64,000 nt of DNA from Flavisolibacter ginsenosidimutans (GCF_007970805.1 NZ_CP042433.1:3224001-3288000); one strand, 5' to 3'. Counted from the first letter of the stretch, positions 41,609 to 51,600 are shown. Notes: generated by a model not told the origin, from the sequence alone. Translations and numbers: made by a program.

Positions 41609-42289
41609 TTAATAATTCTTTTTAGAAATTGGTGAGTGAAATTCCTTACCGTAGAAAGGTTCGGTATAGGCAATGTCTGAAAATTGACCTTGCGCAAATT
41701 TTTCATTTGATAAATCAACCATGTTTTCAGCCGTGGTTTCAATGTGCACAAAGCTTGCACGAACATGATTGATCAGTGTTTTTGCTTTCTCGCTTCCGTT
41801 TCCAAAAAACAAAATCTTGTTTTCTTTCAATTGGTCTTCAAAAGAAGTTTCGTTCAAAACCATATTTGTGGACGGCAGGACTTCTTTTAAGGAACGATCA
41901 TACAACGCAGTAAAGACTTCCATACGCCGTGCATCAATCATGGGACAAAGAAGTTGCGCCGGCGTTGCAAACGACAACGCAGATGCGGCCATCATTTGCA
42001 AAGTAGAAACAGTGATTAATGGAACGGATAGAGCATAGCACAAGCCTTTGGCCGTTGCCATGCCCACACGCAAACCGGTATAAGAACCCGGGCCCGCACT
42101 AACGGCAACGGCTTCGATTTTTTGCAAATTGATTTGATGCGTTTGAAACAAATTTTGAATGGCAACGTGCAGCCAGGCTGCTGATTCTTTTTCAGACGGA
42201 CTAATTGCTGTTGCAACAATGTTCTGACCGTCGGCCAAACAAACCGAAGCTGATTTTACCGCTGTATCAATGTTTAAAATAAAAGGCAT
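41609..42289 (-). CDS. tsaB: tRNA threonylcarbamoyladenosine biosynthesis protein TsaB
   Basis: A 226-residue TsaB, the inactive Kae1-like partner that with TsaD and TsaE installs t6A in ANN-decoding tRNAs. Features: ILNIDTAVKSASVCLADGQ at the start, the signature VAVSAGPGSYTGLRVGMATAKGLCYAL, and LCPMIDARRMEVFTALYD in the middle. Length is typical. It is a single gene; the 66 bases to the ArsR gene and the 246 bases upstream carry no other gene. Confidence 0.93.
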   Translation of the reverse strand: MPFILNIDTAVKSASVCLADGQNIVATAISPSEKESAAWLHVAIQNLFQTHQINLQKIEAVAVSAGPGSYTGLRVGMATAKGLCYALSVPLITVSTLQMMAASALSFATPAQLLCPMIDARRMEVFTALYDRSLKEVLPSTNMVLNETSFEDQLKENKILFFGNGSEKAKTLINHVRASFVHIETTAENMVDLSNEKFAQGQFSDIAYTEPFYGKEFHSPISKKNY

Positions 42290-42417
42290 GACAGCAAAAT
42301 AACGGAACCGAAGAACAGAAGCACAGGGAATTTTGAATGAAGAAAGAAAGAACCCTCAGAACTAATATTTGTGAAGGCCGAATGCACAAGCCGCAATGCT
42401 TGTTGACAGTGAAAAAA

Positions 42418-42470
42418 AAGTCCTGGTAATCTTTTTGAAATCCCGTTCATCTGTGGTCAAACAAAAAGGC
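42418..42470. repeat. AATCC-family dispersed repeat
   Basis: A unit related to the one at 7612-7711: GTCCTGGTAATC, then TTTTTGAAATCCCGTTCATC, then TGTGGTCAAACAAAAAGG. The order of words is kept between the copies, with base changes. It lies in the gap between tsaB and the Spy-like gene. Confidence 0.55.
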
Positions 42471-42535
42471 CCGCCCTAAAAAGAGCCGGCCGTTGCTAAC
42501 CTATGAAAAACACCAAGCTCAAATATAGGTGAAAA

Positions 42536-42970
42536 TTAATTTGGTAATAACAACTCGGAATTTTTTCTTTTGTCAGCACGGCCATCTATTCTGTCCTGCC
42601 GCCGCTCGTTAATTTCCTGCCGGACGGATTTAAGAAAATCTCTTTCGTGGGTAAATACTTCGTTGCTCTTTTGCTCGCCAATGATTGGCTTGAATTGGTC
42701 GCGGTAACGCATCCGGACTTCTAATAATTTTTGCTGCAATTCAAGCGGCTGTCCAAGCCCCTTGTACTCGCGGTTGGTACGTTTAAGCTCGCGGAAGTAA
42801 TTGATAAAAACAGGTTGGAATTTTTCGGCTTCTGCCCTGCTTAAACCCAATTTGGTTTGGATGTATTCAATCATTTTTTCGCGCAGCTTTATCTCGCCAG
42901 GACCTTCGTCCTGCGCAAAAGCGGTTTGCAAACCCAAAGCAAAAATCAATATGTAGAAAAATTTTTTCAT
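42536..42970 (-). CDS. Periplasmic helical protein, Spy/CpxP-like layout
   Basis: A 144-residue exported protein. Signal peptide about 1-19 (ending AFAQ), then almost wholly helical and charged: LREKMIEYIQTKLGLSRAEAEKFQPVFINYFRELKRTNREYKGLG. The LGLSRAEAEKFQPVFxxYxxE pattern resembles the LTxxQ-type repeats of Spy/CpxP stress chaperones, though a direct family call is not certain. The second helix pair (PLELQQKLLEVRMRYRDQFKPIIGEQKSNEVF) fits. It is the third gene of the sigma-factor operon, overlapping the anti-sigma gene by four bases. Confidence 0.65.
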   Translation of the reverse strand: MKKFFYILIFALGLQTAFAQDEGPGEIKLREKMIEYIQTKLGLSRAEAEKFQPVFINYFRELKRTNREYKGLGQPLELQQKLLEVRMRYRDQFKPIIGEQKSNEVFTHERDFLKSVRQEINERRQDRIDGRADKRKNSELLLPN

Positions 42971-43737
42971 GGTACATCAGTTGCGGCCAGTTCATCGTCC
43001 GCTTGCGGAACGGCTGCCAAAAAATTTTCCATTTCGTTCACCGAAACGTCTTTCAACAACGCCTGTGCCTCTTCTTTGGGTGCCGGTTCTTTTTTCGGCG
43101 ACGAAGCCGTTACCGGCACATTTTCAATAAAATCTTCCAGATCTTTTGTACTCGCTTTTTTGATTGCTTGTACGGGGGCAGGTTTGGCTTGTGCCACGTA
43201 AGCTGAAGCCGTATCAACTGACTGGTTTGCGGTGCTGGTTGTGTTTTGTTTTCCGCTAAAGATTTGCAAACCGCCAAAAATCAAAGCGCCGCCAACAACG
43301 GCCGCTGCGGCCATGCGCATCCACGTGCGGGCAAAAAGCGGAACCACTTTGGCCTTCGGAGTAGAAACCCTAGCAAGTACCCGGGCAGGAAAATTTTCAA
43401 AATAACCCACCGGCACCTCGTAAGGAATTTCTTGTTCAATGACCGCCAGAATCGATGATTCAGTTTCCTCACCCATCAATGGAATATTCCGCAGGTTTTC
43501 CTCAAAAAAAGAAGAGGGCACGGAATAAGGCGTTACTTTAGGGATGCCGGCCAATAGCGGAGAAAGCTCGTCCAATTCAGCATGGGTAGAAGCTTCACTG
43601 CTTTTTATTTTCGCCAAAATGGTGGCGGCCAGTCCTTCAAAATAACTTTCGGGCACGGAAAAAGACGGGCCACCCGTAACGGGCAAACCACTGTTGAGGC
43701 TCCTCAATTCATCCTGTATGGTATTTCGGCTACTCAT
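42967..43737 (-). CDS. Probable anti-sigma factor, single-span membrane protein
   Basis: A 256-residue protein with one membrane segment (about 141-162, MAAAAVVGGALIFGGLQIFSG). The N-terminal cytoplasmic part (about 1-135) has repeated FSVPESYFEGLAATILAKI, YSVPSSFFEENLRNI and YEVPVGYFENFPARVLARV motifs, as in Bacteroidota anti-sigma-like proteins. The periplasmic part is Ala/Pro/Glu-rich and ends LKDVSVNEMENFLAAVPQADDELAATD, twice echoing a DLEDFIENVPVT motif. Its position right after an ECF sigma gene (34 bases) supports an anti-sigma role; direct binding is inference. Confidence 0.72.
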   Translation of the reverse strand: MSSRNTIQDELRSLNSGLPVTGGPSFSVPESYFEGLAATILAKIKSSEASTHAELDELSPLLAGIPKVTPYSVPSSFFEENLRNIPLMGEETESSILAVIEQEIPYEVPVGYFENFPARVLARVSTPKAKVVPLFARTWMRMAAAAVVGGALIFGGLQIFSGKQNTTSTANQSVDTASAYVAQAKPAPVQAIKKASTKDLEDFIENVPVTASSPKKEPAPKEEAQALLKDVSVNEMENFLAAVPQADDELAATDVP

Positions 43738-43771
43738 TCCGGGGTTTACGACCTTGTTTGGTGGTCAAAGT

Positions 43772-44326
43772 TTAATGATTTTTGATGAAGTCCTCGATTT
43801 TTTTAACCGCGTGATGATAGCTTGCTTTTAGCGCTCCTTCGCTGGTTTCCAGCACCCGGCTCATCTCTTCGTAAGGCATTTCGTCGTAATAACGCAGCGT
43901 GAAAACGACGCGTTGTTTTTCGGGCAATTGCTGAATGGCCAACTGCAATTTCCACTCTAGCCGGTTTGGATCAAAGTGCTTGTCGGCTTTGATTTTGTTG
44001 CTTAGGCCAGACTCTACATCACTCAGGCTGACCGCTGTTCTCTTCTTTTGATTTTCTAAAAACGTAAGGCTTTCGTTTGTACCGATGCGGTACAGCCAGG
44101 TATAGAGTTGCGATTCTTCTTTGAAATTTTGAAGGCCGTTCCACACGCGAATGAAAACATTTTGCAACACGTCGTTTGCGTCTTCGTGGTCAACCACGAG
44201 GCGGCGGATGTGCCAGTAAAGCCGCTCCTGGTATTTTTTAATAATGGCCGTGTAAGCCTTTTCTTTCGTTTGCGGGTCGCGGAACTGCTGCAGAAGCAGC
44301 GCATCGGAAGCATCGGTTAAAGCCAT
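43772..44326 (-). CDS. ECF-family RNA polymerase sigma factor
   Basis: A 184-residue sigma-70 factor of the extracytoplasmic function type. Region 2 about 25-95: YQERLYWHIRRLVVDHEDANDVLQNVFIRVWNGLQNFKEESQLYTWLYRIGTNESLTFL, with the DANDVLQ and YTWLYRI motifs. Region 4 about 125-180: LQLAIQQLPEKQRVVFTLRYYDEMPYEEMSRVLETSEGALKASYHHAVKKIEDFI. It heads the operon sigma - probable anti-sigma - Spy-like protein, an envelope-response layout. Its own promoter is not evident. Confidence 0.94.
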   Translation of the reverse strand: MALTDASDALLLQQFRDPQTKEKAYTAIIKKYQERLYWHIRRLVVDHEDANDVLQNVFIRVWNGLQNFKEESQLYTWLYRIGTNESLTFLENQKKRTAVSLSDVESGLSNKIKADKHFDPNRLEWKLQLAIQQLPEKQRVVFTLRYYDEMPYEEMSRVLETSEGALKASYHHAVKKIEDFIKNH

Positions 44327-44454
44327 TGAAAAAAATTAATCACGTTAGCGGTGAAGGGCTAAAGATAATTTTTTCTGCAAAAGCAAAAACAAAGCAAGAG
44401 GCTTTCGGCGATAAGCAAACGATGATAAACTTGAAATGTATTTGAATGCAAAGC

Positions 44455-44688
44455 TTAATGCAAGCGCACCGCTTTGGGGCGAAAGGCAAGAACCTTTTTT
44501 GCCGGCAAATGAAACAGGGGTAGTCTTACCGTTGTCAGCATGGCAAGGAATTGACGCCGCACGGTGTTTACATAACGGGAGAGAAAAACAAAACCAAGAA
44601 GAAGATAAAGAAACAAAAGCACGGGTGAGATAATTACCATAACTACGGGGTAAATAACCGAGCCAATGAAGAGTAGAAAAGTACGCAT
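44455..44688 (-). CDS. Possible small membrane protein, 77 residues
   Basis: Tentative. Residues about 2-40 (FLLFIGSVIYPVVMVIISPVLLFLYLLLGFVFL) form one long or two short membrane segments; the rest is basic (NTVRRQFLAML, LPAKKVLAFRPKAVRLH). The gap 44,327-45,049 otherwise holds only shadow frames and one terminator, and the hydrophobic pattern and Lys/Arg-rich tail make this the best candidate there. No homologue comes to mind. Confidence 0.35.
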   Translation of the reverse strand: MRTFLLFIGSVIYPVVMVIISPVLLFLYLLLGFVFLSRYVNTVRRQFLAMLTTVRLPLFHLPAKKVLAFRPKAVRLH

Positions 44689-44950
44689 GACGGTGTTGTT
44701 TTTTCGTTAAGCGGCTTTTCAATGGATAAGGGAACCTTGTTGGGTGATGTACGGCAAATGCAACGAAAAGGATTTGATAGATAGACAACTCTTTTTGTGA
44801 AATGCTGCACAACAAAAGAACTTTTACGCAAACGAAAGTAGAAAATTACGCAGGCAGATAAAAGAGTGTTTTTACCCAAAGTTGAACACCCAGCGTTAAA
44901 CTGTGTTTAAGCCGATGAATTGTTACTATAACCGATAAAGGGTTTCTACC

Positions 44951-44986
44951 AACGTAAAATGCTGCCGGTTGGCAGCATTTTACGTT
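44951..44986 (-). terminator. Perfect 16-bp hairpin after the transketolase gene
   Basis: AACGTAAAATGCTGCC (44,951-44,966) and GGCAGCATTTTACGTT (44,971-44,986) are exact complements around GGTT. It lies 64 bases past the stop of the minus-strand transketolase gene. It is probably its terminator, though no uninterrupted U-tract follows. Confidence 0.6.
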
Positions 44987-45049
44987 CGATATATAGCGGA
45001 ACGTCCGCGGGTAAAATTTCTTTGTTGTAAAAAGAAAATCTTCAACAAC

Positions 45050-46018
45050 TCATTTGTTCTCTTTCTTTCGTGCCATTGCTTTTTCCGCCGCTTCGACGAT
45101 GTGCTTCGGTGTGAGACCGTATTTCTCAAGCAACTGGTCGGGTGTTCCGCTTTCACCAAAGGTGTCGTTCGTGCCCACGTATTCAACTGGAATGGGGCAA
45201 TGCTTTGCGGCCACTTGCGCTACTGCATCGCCCATGCCGCCGTAAATATTGTGCTCTTCGGCGGTGACGGCGCAGCCTGTTTTTTTGATGGATTGAAGCA
45301 CGGCTTCTTCGTCAAGCGGCTTCACGGTATGCAGGTTAATGACTTCAACGCTCAAGCCTCTTTCTTCCAATTGCATGCCGGCCTGAATGGCCAGCCAAAC
45401 CAAATGCCCGCAAGCGAAGATGGAAACGTCGGTGCCTTCAGAAAACTTTTGCGCTTTGCCAATCAAAAAGGGTTCATCGGCCTTGGTAAAAATAGGCCAG
45501 CTCGGGCGGCCAAAACGCAAGTAAACCGGGCCTTTATAATCGGCAACGGCCAGCGTTGCGGCTTTTGTTTGATTGTAATCGCAAGGCACAATCACCGTCA
45601 TGCCCGGCATCATCTTCATCATGCCAATGTCTTCAAGTATCTGGTGCGTGGCACCGTCTTCGCCCAGCGTAACGCCGGCGTGCGAAGCGCAGATTTTTAC
45701 GTTCTTACCGCTGTATGCCACGCTTTGCCGAATTTGATCATATACACGTCCCGTCGAAAAATTAGCGAAGGTCGTGGTGAACGGAATCTTACCGCCAATC
45801 GTCAACCCCGCCGCAATGCCAATCATGTTGGCTTCGGCGATGCCCACTTGAATAAAGCGTTCCGGAAATTCCTTGATGAAGCCTTGCAGCTTCATCGAGC
45901 CGGCCAAGTCAGCCGTTAAAGCTACCACGTTCGGGTTCTTTCTTCCGAGTTCGGTCATGGCATCGCCAAAGCCGCTGCGGGTATCTTTCTTTCCGGTGGG
46001 TTGAATGTCTTTTAACAT
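45050..46018 (-). CDS. Transketolase, C-terminal (beta) half
   Basis: A 322-residue protein equal to the pyrimidine-binding and C-terminal domains of transketolase. TRSGFGDAMTELGRKNPNVVALTADLAGS opens it; ERFIQVGIAEANMIGIAAGL carries the catalytic Glu; FATTFANFSTGRVYDQIRQSVAYS and ICASHAGVTLGEDGATHQILEDIGMM follow; the C-terminal domain has TAEEHNIYGGMGDAVAQV. In many Bacteroidota transketolase is split and the alpha half carries the ThDP pyrophosphate site. The usual alpha half is not next to this gene, so it lies elsewhere. A consensus -7 box (46,023-46,030) precedes it, which supports its being an independent unit. Confidence 0.88.
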   Translation of the reverse strand: MLKDIQPTGKKDTRSGFGDAMTELGRKNPNVVALTADLAGSMKLQGFIKEFPERFIQVGIAEANMIGIAAGLTIGGKIPFTTTFANFSTGRVYDQIRQSVAYSGKNVKICASHAGVTLGEDGATHQILEDIGMMKMMPGMTVIVPCDYNQTKAATLAVADYKGPVYLRFGRPSWPIFTKADEPFLIGKAQKFSEGTDVSIFACGHLVWLAIQAGMQLEERGLSVEVINLHTVKPLDEEAVLQSIKKTGCAVTAEEHNIYGGMGDAVAQVAAKHCPIPVEYVGTNDTFGESGTPDQLLEKYGLTPKHIVEAAEKAMARKKENK

Positions 46019-46022
46019 GGCG

Positions 46023-46030
46023 CAAATATA
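46023..46030 (-). promoter_or_regulatory. Bacteroidota -7 promoter word TATATTTG before the transketolase half
   Basis: On the minus strand the complement of CAAATATA reads TATATTTG, an exact TAnnTTTG, four bases before the ATG. Confidence 0.55.
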
Positions 46031-46103
46031 GCATGGCTTAACCTACTGTCTATACGAAAAATCATTACAGCGAAGGGCGCAAGAACGGGTGTTGTTTTTA
46101 CTA

Positions 46104-47357
46104 TTACTGCGAAAGGACTTCTTTCACTTGCTCACCTCTTGTCTTCCATTGCCGGTTGTGAAATACGTTGTAAGCAATCACCGCGCTGGCCGTCATAAAC
46201 ACAGCGCCTACCACAAAGGGCGCACCCGGAAAATAGGTGGGCGCAGTTTTGCTGGTAAAATAGCCAAACACGTTGGTCATGATCAACGGACCAAAGATGG
46301 TGGTCAAACTCATTAAGCCGGTGAGTGAACCTTGCAATTCGCCTTGCTGGTTCGAGGGTACGTGTCCCGCCATTACCGATTGCAAAGCCGGGCCGCAAAT
46401 GCCGCCCAAACAATACGGAACCAAAAAAGCAAACATCATCCAGCTTTGCGAAGCAAAAGCGAACAACAACATGCCCAGCGAATAAAGCGCAAGCCCGATG
46501 TAAATACTCTTTTCGTTGCCCAATTTTGGGTTCACCACTCTTGTTAATCCGGCTTGCACCACGCCTACCAACAAACCCACCACCGCCAGCGAAATGCCGA
46601 TGGTCCTCTCCGACCAATGAAAGCGTTCGATGGTGAAAAAGCTCCAGTTGCTTTGCACGGCGTGCGAACCGAGATAAACAAGGAACAACGCGACCATCAA
46701 ACCCGTTAAAGCCGGAAACTTGCGCAGGTTGTAAACGCTTACACCGGGAATGGCCCGCGACCATTCAAACCTGCGGCGGTTTTCGGGCGACAATGATTCG
46801 GGTAAAACGAAAAAGCCGTATAAAAAATTAAGGAAGCACAAGCCTGCGGCCACCATAAACGGAACCCTTGCACCGAAGCCACCAAGCAAGCCGCCAATGG
46901 CCGGACCAATGATAAAACCGAGGCCAAAGGCTGCCCCGATCATGCCGAAATTTTTTGCGCGGTTTTCCGGTGTGCTGATGTCGGCAATGTAAGCCGACGC
47001 AGTGGTGAAAGAAGCGCCTGTCATGCCGGCCACAATGCGGCCAACAAAGAGCCAGCCAAGCGTGGGCGCAAACGAAAGAAAAAGGTAATCAACGGCAAAG
47101 CCCAAAAGAGCAGCCAGCAACACGGGCCGGCGGCCGTAACGGTCGCTCAGGTTTCCAACCAACGGCGAAAAGCAAAACTGCGTGGCCGCAAAAGCAAACA
47201 GTAACCAGCCGCCAATTCTTGAGGCCTGGCTTACGTTTACGTGTCCCAGTTGTTCAATCAGTTTGGGCATTACGGGAATGATGATGCCGAAGCCGATAAC
47301 GTCAATAAGAAGGGTGATAAAAATAAAGCCGATGGCGGCGTTGCGGTTGGATGGCAT
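46104..47357 (-). CDS. TetA-type MFS efflux transporter
   Basis: A 417-residue, 12-span major facilitator. FIFITLLIDVIGFGIIIPVMPKLIEQLG is the TetA/TCR first helix; motif A is GNLSDRYGRRPVLLAALLG; motif C-like GAAFGLGFIIGPAIGGLLGGFGARVPF follows in helix 5; FFVLPESL is the typical loop. These mark the drug:H+ antiporter-1 TCR group, which exports tetracycline or related compounds, but close relatives of unknown substrate are frequent, so resistance is not implied. The start at 47,357 (MPSNRNAAIGF) removes an unlikely leader. It is upstream of the transketolase half on the same strand but 86 bases away. Confidence 0.88.
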   Translation of the reverse strand: MPSNRNAAIGFIFITLLIDVIGFGIIIPVMPKLIEQLGHVNVSQASRIGGWLLFAFAATQFCFSPLVGNLSDRYGRRPVLLAALLGFAVDYLFLSFAPTLGWLFVGRIVAGMTGASFTTASAYIADISTPENRAKNFGMIGAAFGLGFIIGPAIGGLLGGFGARVPFMVAAGLCFLNFLYGFFVLPESLSPENRRRFEWSRAIPGVSVYNLRKFPALTGLMVALFLVYLGSHAVQSNWSFFTIERFHWSERTIGISLAVVGLLVGVVQAGLTRVVNPKLGNEKSIYIGLALYSLGMLLFAFASQSWMMFAFLVPYCLGGICGPALQSVMAGHVPSNQQGELQGSLTGLMSLTTIFGPLIMTNVFGYFTSKTAPTYFPGAPFVVGAVFMTASAVIAYNVFHNRQWKTRGEQVKEVLSQ

Positions 47358-47444
47358 AACGGTGCATTGAGATGAAGCGCAAAAGTGAAGGTTTCCGCCG
47401 TGACAAACAACGGACACAATGAAAATGATTCCGTCGCGTTAAAA

Positions 47445-47484
47445 AGCAAACAGCCATTCCGCAGAAACGGGATGGCTGTTTGCT
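47445..47484 (-). terminator. Hairpin after the 47,518 lipoprotein gene
   Basis: AGCAAACAGCCAT (47,445-47,457) pairs with ATGGCTGTTTGCT (47,472-47,484), with the A-run on the left serving as the minus-strand U-tract. Confidence 0.72.
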
Positions 47485-47517
47485 CTCACACACGCCGTCG
47501 TTGGTTGTTTTAATGCT

Positions 47518-48315
47518 CTACTGATAAGAATAAACCACGTTTGCCGTTGTGCTTCCTCCGCCCGGAACGGTGGTTTTTACCGTGGCGCTTTGCGGCAGGT
47601 TTTGGTTGTTGTATTGATAACTGTATTCGCGAATTTCGCTTACCTGGTTGTTCTCGTCGTAATCGGTTTCCTTGGTTACGTTGTAGCGAGGTGTGTTTTG
47701 CAGCAAAAGGTAAAGCAAGGTTTTGTGAACGTACACTGGGTTCATTTTGCCGTCGTACTCGTACGCGGTATAGCCCGATACTTCAAGTTTGCCGCTTGTG
47801 GGATTCAACATCCAATTGGTAGCCTTGCGTACATTTTCGTCGGCGCCGTATTCAAAGGTTGTTTTTAAAAGATCCATTCCGTTTGTACTGGACGTGATTG
47901 CGCCAATAGCCATGCCTGTATAAGCATAACGGGTTGCCAGCACCAGGTAATTTTTGTCGTCGTAAATGTTTGCCGATGCCAGTTCGCCGTAGGTGCCGTA
48001 GTTCGGAACAATGCGTTGATTGCCGGTCGTTTTCAACTCCGTGATTTTTGAATAGTCTGGCGTGTAGCTGATGTTGAACGTAGCCAATTGTCCGCCTGCT
48101 GCCTGATCCGCATTTGTCTTGATGGCTTGCAGGCCGTTGTTACCGTAAACAAACTCCAGCACGTCTTCGCCCTGGCTGATCTTTTTCAGTTTTGTCTGTA
48201 CCGGTGGCGTTGGTTCTGGATTGTTGCCGGTTGTATCTTTTTTGCAGGCCGTAAATAAAACCGTGGCCGTTGCAGCCAGCAGGCCGGCTTTCCGAAGATT
48301 AAAGGTTGCTCTCAT
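47518..48315 (-). CDS. Hypothetical lipoprotein with YD-like strands, 265 residues
   Basis: A lipoprotein: signal MRATFNLRKAGLLAATATVLFTACKK, lipobox FTAC. The linker is Pro/Thr-rich. The mature domain has repeated short strands with Tyr and Asp (VLEFVYGNNGLQAIKTNADQ, FNISYTPDYSKITELKT, TAYEYDGKMNPVYV, KETDYDENNQVSEIREYSYQYNNQNLPQ), recalling YD/RHS-type repeats found in many Bacteroidota surface lipoproteins. Function unknown. The 355 bases up to the subtilase start hold no gene. Confidence 0.75.
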   Translation of the reverse strand: MRATFNLRKAGLLAATATVLFTACKKDTTGNNPEPTPPVQTKLKKISQGEDVLEFVYGNNGLQAIKTNADQAAGGQLATFNISYTPDYSKITELKTTGNQRIVPNYGTYGELASANIYDDKNYLVLATRYAYTGMAIGAITSSTNGMDLLKTTFEYGADENVRKATNWMLNPTSGKLEVSGYTAYEYDGKMNPVYVHKTLLYLLLQNTPRYNVTKETDYDENNQVSEIREYSYQYNNQNLPQSATVKTTVPGGGSTTANVVYSYQ

Positions 48316-48670
48316 AATAATGTCGTTTGATTTTTTCTACGGCAAAACTATCCGCGCAACCAAGTACATCCAACCGCATAAGCGGGTGAAAAAAGCATGA
48401 CCATTTGACGTAATTAACACCTTTTTGCACTGCTCAAAAAACGTTTAAAACGTATATGAAGGATGAACGAAGAAAAACAGGGACGGCTTGCAAAAACGCT
48501 TCACACATTTATGTGAGGTGGTAAAAATTTGTTTTATTGGGTTTGTTACAAAACAACCTTTAAAAGCCTGCGGTGTTCTTATACGGCTCCGGCAGGCAAC
48601 AACGAGCAGGAAGCGAAAGCCACTGCGCATATTGCAATCTTTTTCTATTTTTAACCGAAGAATTCAAACT

Positions 48671-51600
48671 ATGAAAGACAACCGCCTGCTGCTCTTTGTG
48701 CTGCTTCTTTTTCCGACTTCTCTTTTTGCACAAGATATTTTTCTGCGCACAGGTGCTGTTACACCCAAAGCCAACGTTCGCAAGGAGGCCGTTGATTCTT
48801 TCAATGCATCAGCCAAGCGTAGCGCCGGACAAAGTTTTGCGGTGATCCAATTCGACCGCATTCCTTCTGCCGATGAACAAAAGCTTTTGGCGGCAGCCGG
48901 CATCACCTTGCTAGATTATCTTCCGCAAAATGCGTACACCGTTAGCATTAAAGGCGATGTGTCCTTGCGTGCCTTGCAAGCGGCAAAAGCAAAGGCTTTC
49001 TTTCAACTTTCTGCGCAACAAAAAATGCAGGAGTATTTTGCCAAAGGACTGATTCCATCCTGGGCTGTAAAAGTCGCGGGCACGGTTGACGTTTGGATTT
49101 CGTTTCCGAAAACAATTGACGCAAACTTTGTAATTGCAGAATTAAAAAGCCGCAACGTTGACATTGTTTCCGAAGAACATAAAGCTTACAACATTCTTGC
49201 GGTGCGCATCGCCCAAAACCGCCTTTCCGAAATGGCTTTGCTGCCTTTTGTTGACTACCTGCAACCTGCGCCACCCGCTGCCCAACCGTTGAACTACAAC
49301 AGCCGTACACTTTCAAGAGCAACGGTGCTCAATGCTTCAGCAGCCAACGGAGGCAAGGGATTGAACGGCGAAGGCATTACCGTAGGCGTTGGCGATAACG
49401 CCGAAGCTGTACAAGATCATGTTGATTTTTCGAAACGTTTAATCAGCCGCAACTTTAAAACAGAGTCGGGCCACGGCGTACACACGACCGGCACGGTTGC
49501 CGGTGCGGGCAATGTTGACGAACGTTACCGCGGCTATGCGCCCAAAGCCACCGTTATCAGCCAATACTACAACGGCATTTTAGACAACGCCGCCACATAC
49601 GTGAACGATTACGGCATGGTCGTCACCAACAATTCTTACGGCAACATCATTGAGTGCGGCTATCACGGCACTTATGATTTGTACAGCCGCATGATGGACC
49701 AACAAGCTTTTGATTTGCCAAATCTTTTGAACGTGTTTGCGGCCGGCAACAGCGGCCGCGATGCCTGTGCACCCTACCCGCAAGGTTTTCATACAGTGCT
49801 CGGCGGCTATCAATCGGCAAAAAACGTCGTGTCCGTTGGCCAATCCACAGACTCAGGCGGCATCTCTTCGTTTTCGAGCCAAGGGCCGGTGAAAGACGGC
49901 CGTTTAAAGCCGGAGATCATGGCAATGGGCGAAGGCGTTGCCTCCACCGTTCCAACCAACGGTTATGGTGTAATGAGTGGCAGCAGCATGGCCGCACCGG
50001 CCGTAACCGGCGGACTGGCTTTGTTGTACCAACGCTATCGCCAACTGAACGGCGGCGCCAATCCAAAAAACGGTTTAATGAAAGCCCTGCTTTGCAACGG
50101 TGCAATGGACGTTGGCAAGGCTGGCCCCGATTTCAAATACGGCTTTGGTAGCGAGAATCTGCTGCGCAGCGTGGAAGGGCTTGAAGCAACGCATTACTTC
50201 ATCAACAACAGTGTGAACGCGGGCACCACAACGCATACCGTTACCGTTCCCGCAAACACGGCGCAATTGAAAGTGCTTTTGTATTGGAACGATCTGCCGG
50301 CATCACTTATCAGCAACAAAAACCTGGTGAACGATTTAGACCTTGAAGTCACCACGCCTTCATCGGCCGTTGTGCTGCCGCAAATTTTGGATACCGCGAT
50401 AGCGCATTTAAATGACGCGGCCACTACCGGCGCCGATCACGTGAACAACATCGAACAAGTATTGATCAACAATCCGGCGGCAGGCACTTATACTTTCACC
50501 GTAAAAGGCACAACGGTAACCAACGCACAACAGGAATATTTTTTGGTGTGGGATGCGGTGCCAACCGGTTTGAAGATGACCGCACCCGCAGGCGGACAAG
50601 CCCTGACGCCGGGTGAAAACACCAAAATTAGTTGGGACGCTTATGGCTTAACCGGCACGGCCACGCTGGAATTTTCATCCGATGGGGGAAGCACGTGGTC
50701 AACGATTGATGCAGGCGTGGACGTGAACCGCATTGTTTACACCTGGACCGTTCCATCCGTTGCGACAAGCAATGCATTAATAAGAATCACGAAGAACGGC
50801 AGCGGCGAAACCACAACGTCAAATGCGTTTACCATCATCGGCCAACCGGTGATGAATTTATCGTCGGTGCAATGCGAGGGCTACATCGCAGCAAGCTGGA
50901 ACACCGTTGCCGGCGCAACAGATTACGAAGCAATGATCTTGCGCGGCGATGAAATGAAACCCGTTGCGACAACGACGGCTACATCTTACACCTTCAGCGG
51001 TCTTTCAAAAGATAGCACTTACTGGATTACGGTAAGAGCAAGACTGAACGGCGTTGCCGGCAGAAGAGCTTACGCCATCTCTCGCCAACCAAATAACGGC
51101 ACCTGTGCCGGAACCATTTCGGACAATGACCTGAAAGTAGATGCCGTGCTTGCACCAACCAGTGGACGATTGTTTACATCAACGCAGTTAAGCGCAGCGC
51201 AGCCAATAAGCATCCGAATAAAAAATTTAGACGACGCAGCGATCAACAACTTCACGGTTTCCTATTCAATTAACGGGAACAGCGTCACGGAAAACGTTGC
51301 AACGATTGCTGCCGGCGCTACGCTTGATTACACCTTTGCAACAAAAGCTGATTTATCCGCACCGGCTTCTTATACCTTAATCGCATCAGTGAAAAACACA
51401 GCAGACGTTGTAAGCGCAAACGATTCGATGACGGTTATTGTAAAACAAATAGACAACCAGCCGCTCAATCTTTTCACGCCTTTTGTTGACAATTTTGAAA
51501 CGGCAACTCCCGCCGCATATTTGCAAGACACGACCGGCCTTGGCGGCATTGAACGGTATGATTTCAACCGCACCACACCGTACGGACGTGCACGAACTTT

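Noticed and set aside
44345..44815. 156-residue minus-strand frame in the gap after the sigma factor gene
   Set aside because: It is low-complexity and Ser/Leu-rich without domain logic, and it overlaps the better 77-residue hydrophobic candidate.
44969..45919. 316-residue plus-strand frame
   Set aside because: It is antisense to the clear transketolase half and has shadow-like composition.
46104..47357. Calling the MFS transporter a tetracycline-resistance gene
   Set aside because: The family pattern fits TetA-type pumps, but many chromosomal relatives have other or unknown substrates and no resistance context or TetR regulator is adjacent.
48316..48670. N-terminal extension of the subtilase or a separate small gene
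   Set aside because: The frame is open from 48,488 but the signal peptide at 48,671 gives a clear start, and no other frame looks protein-like.
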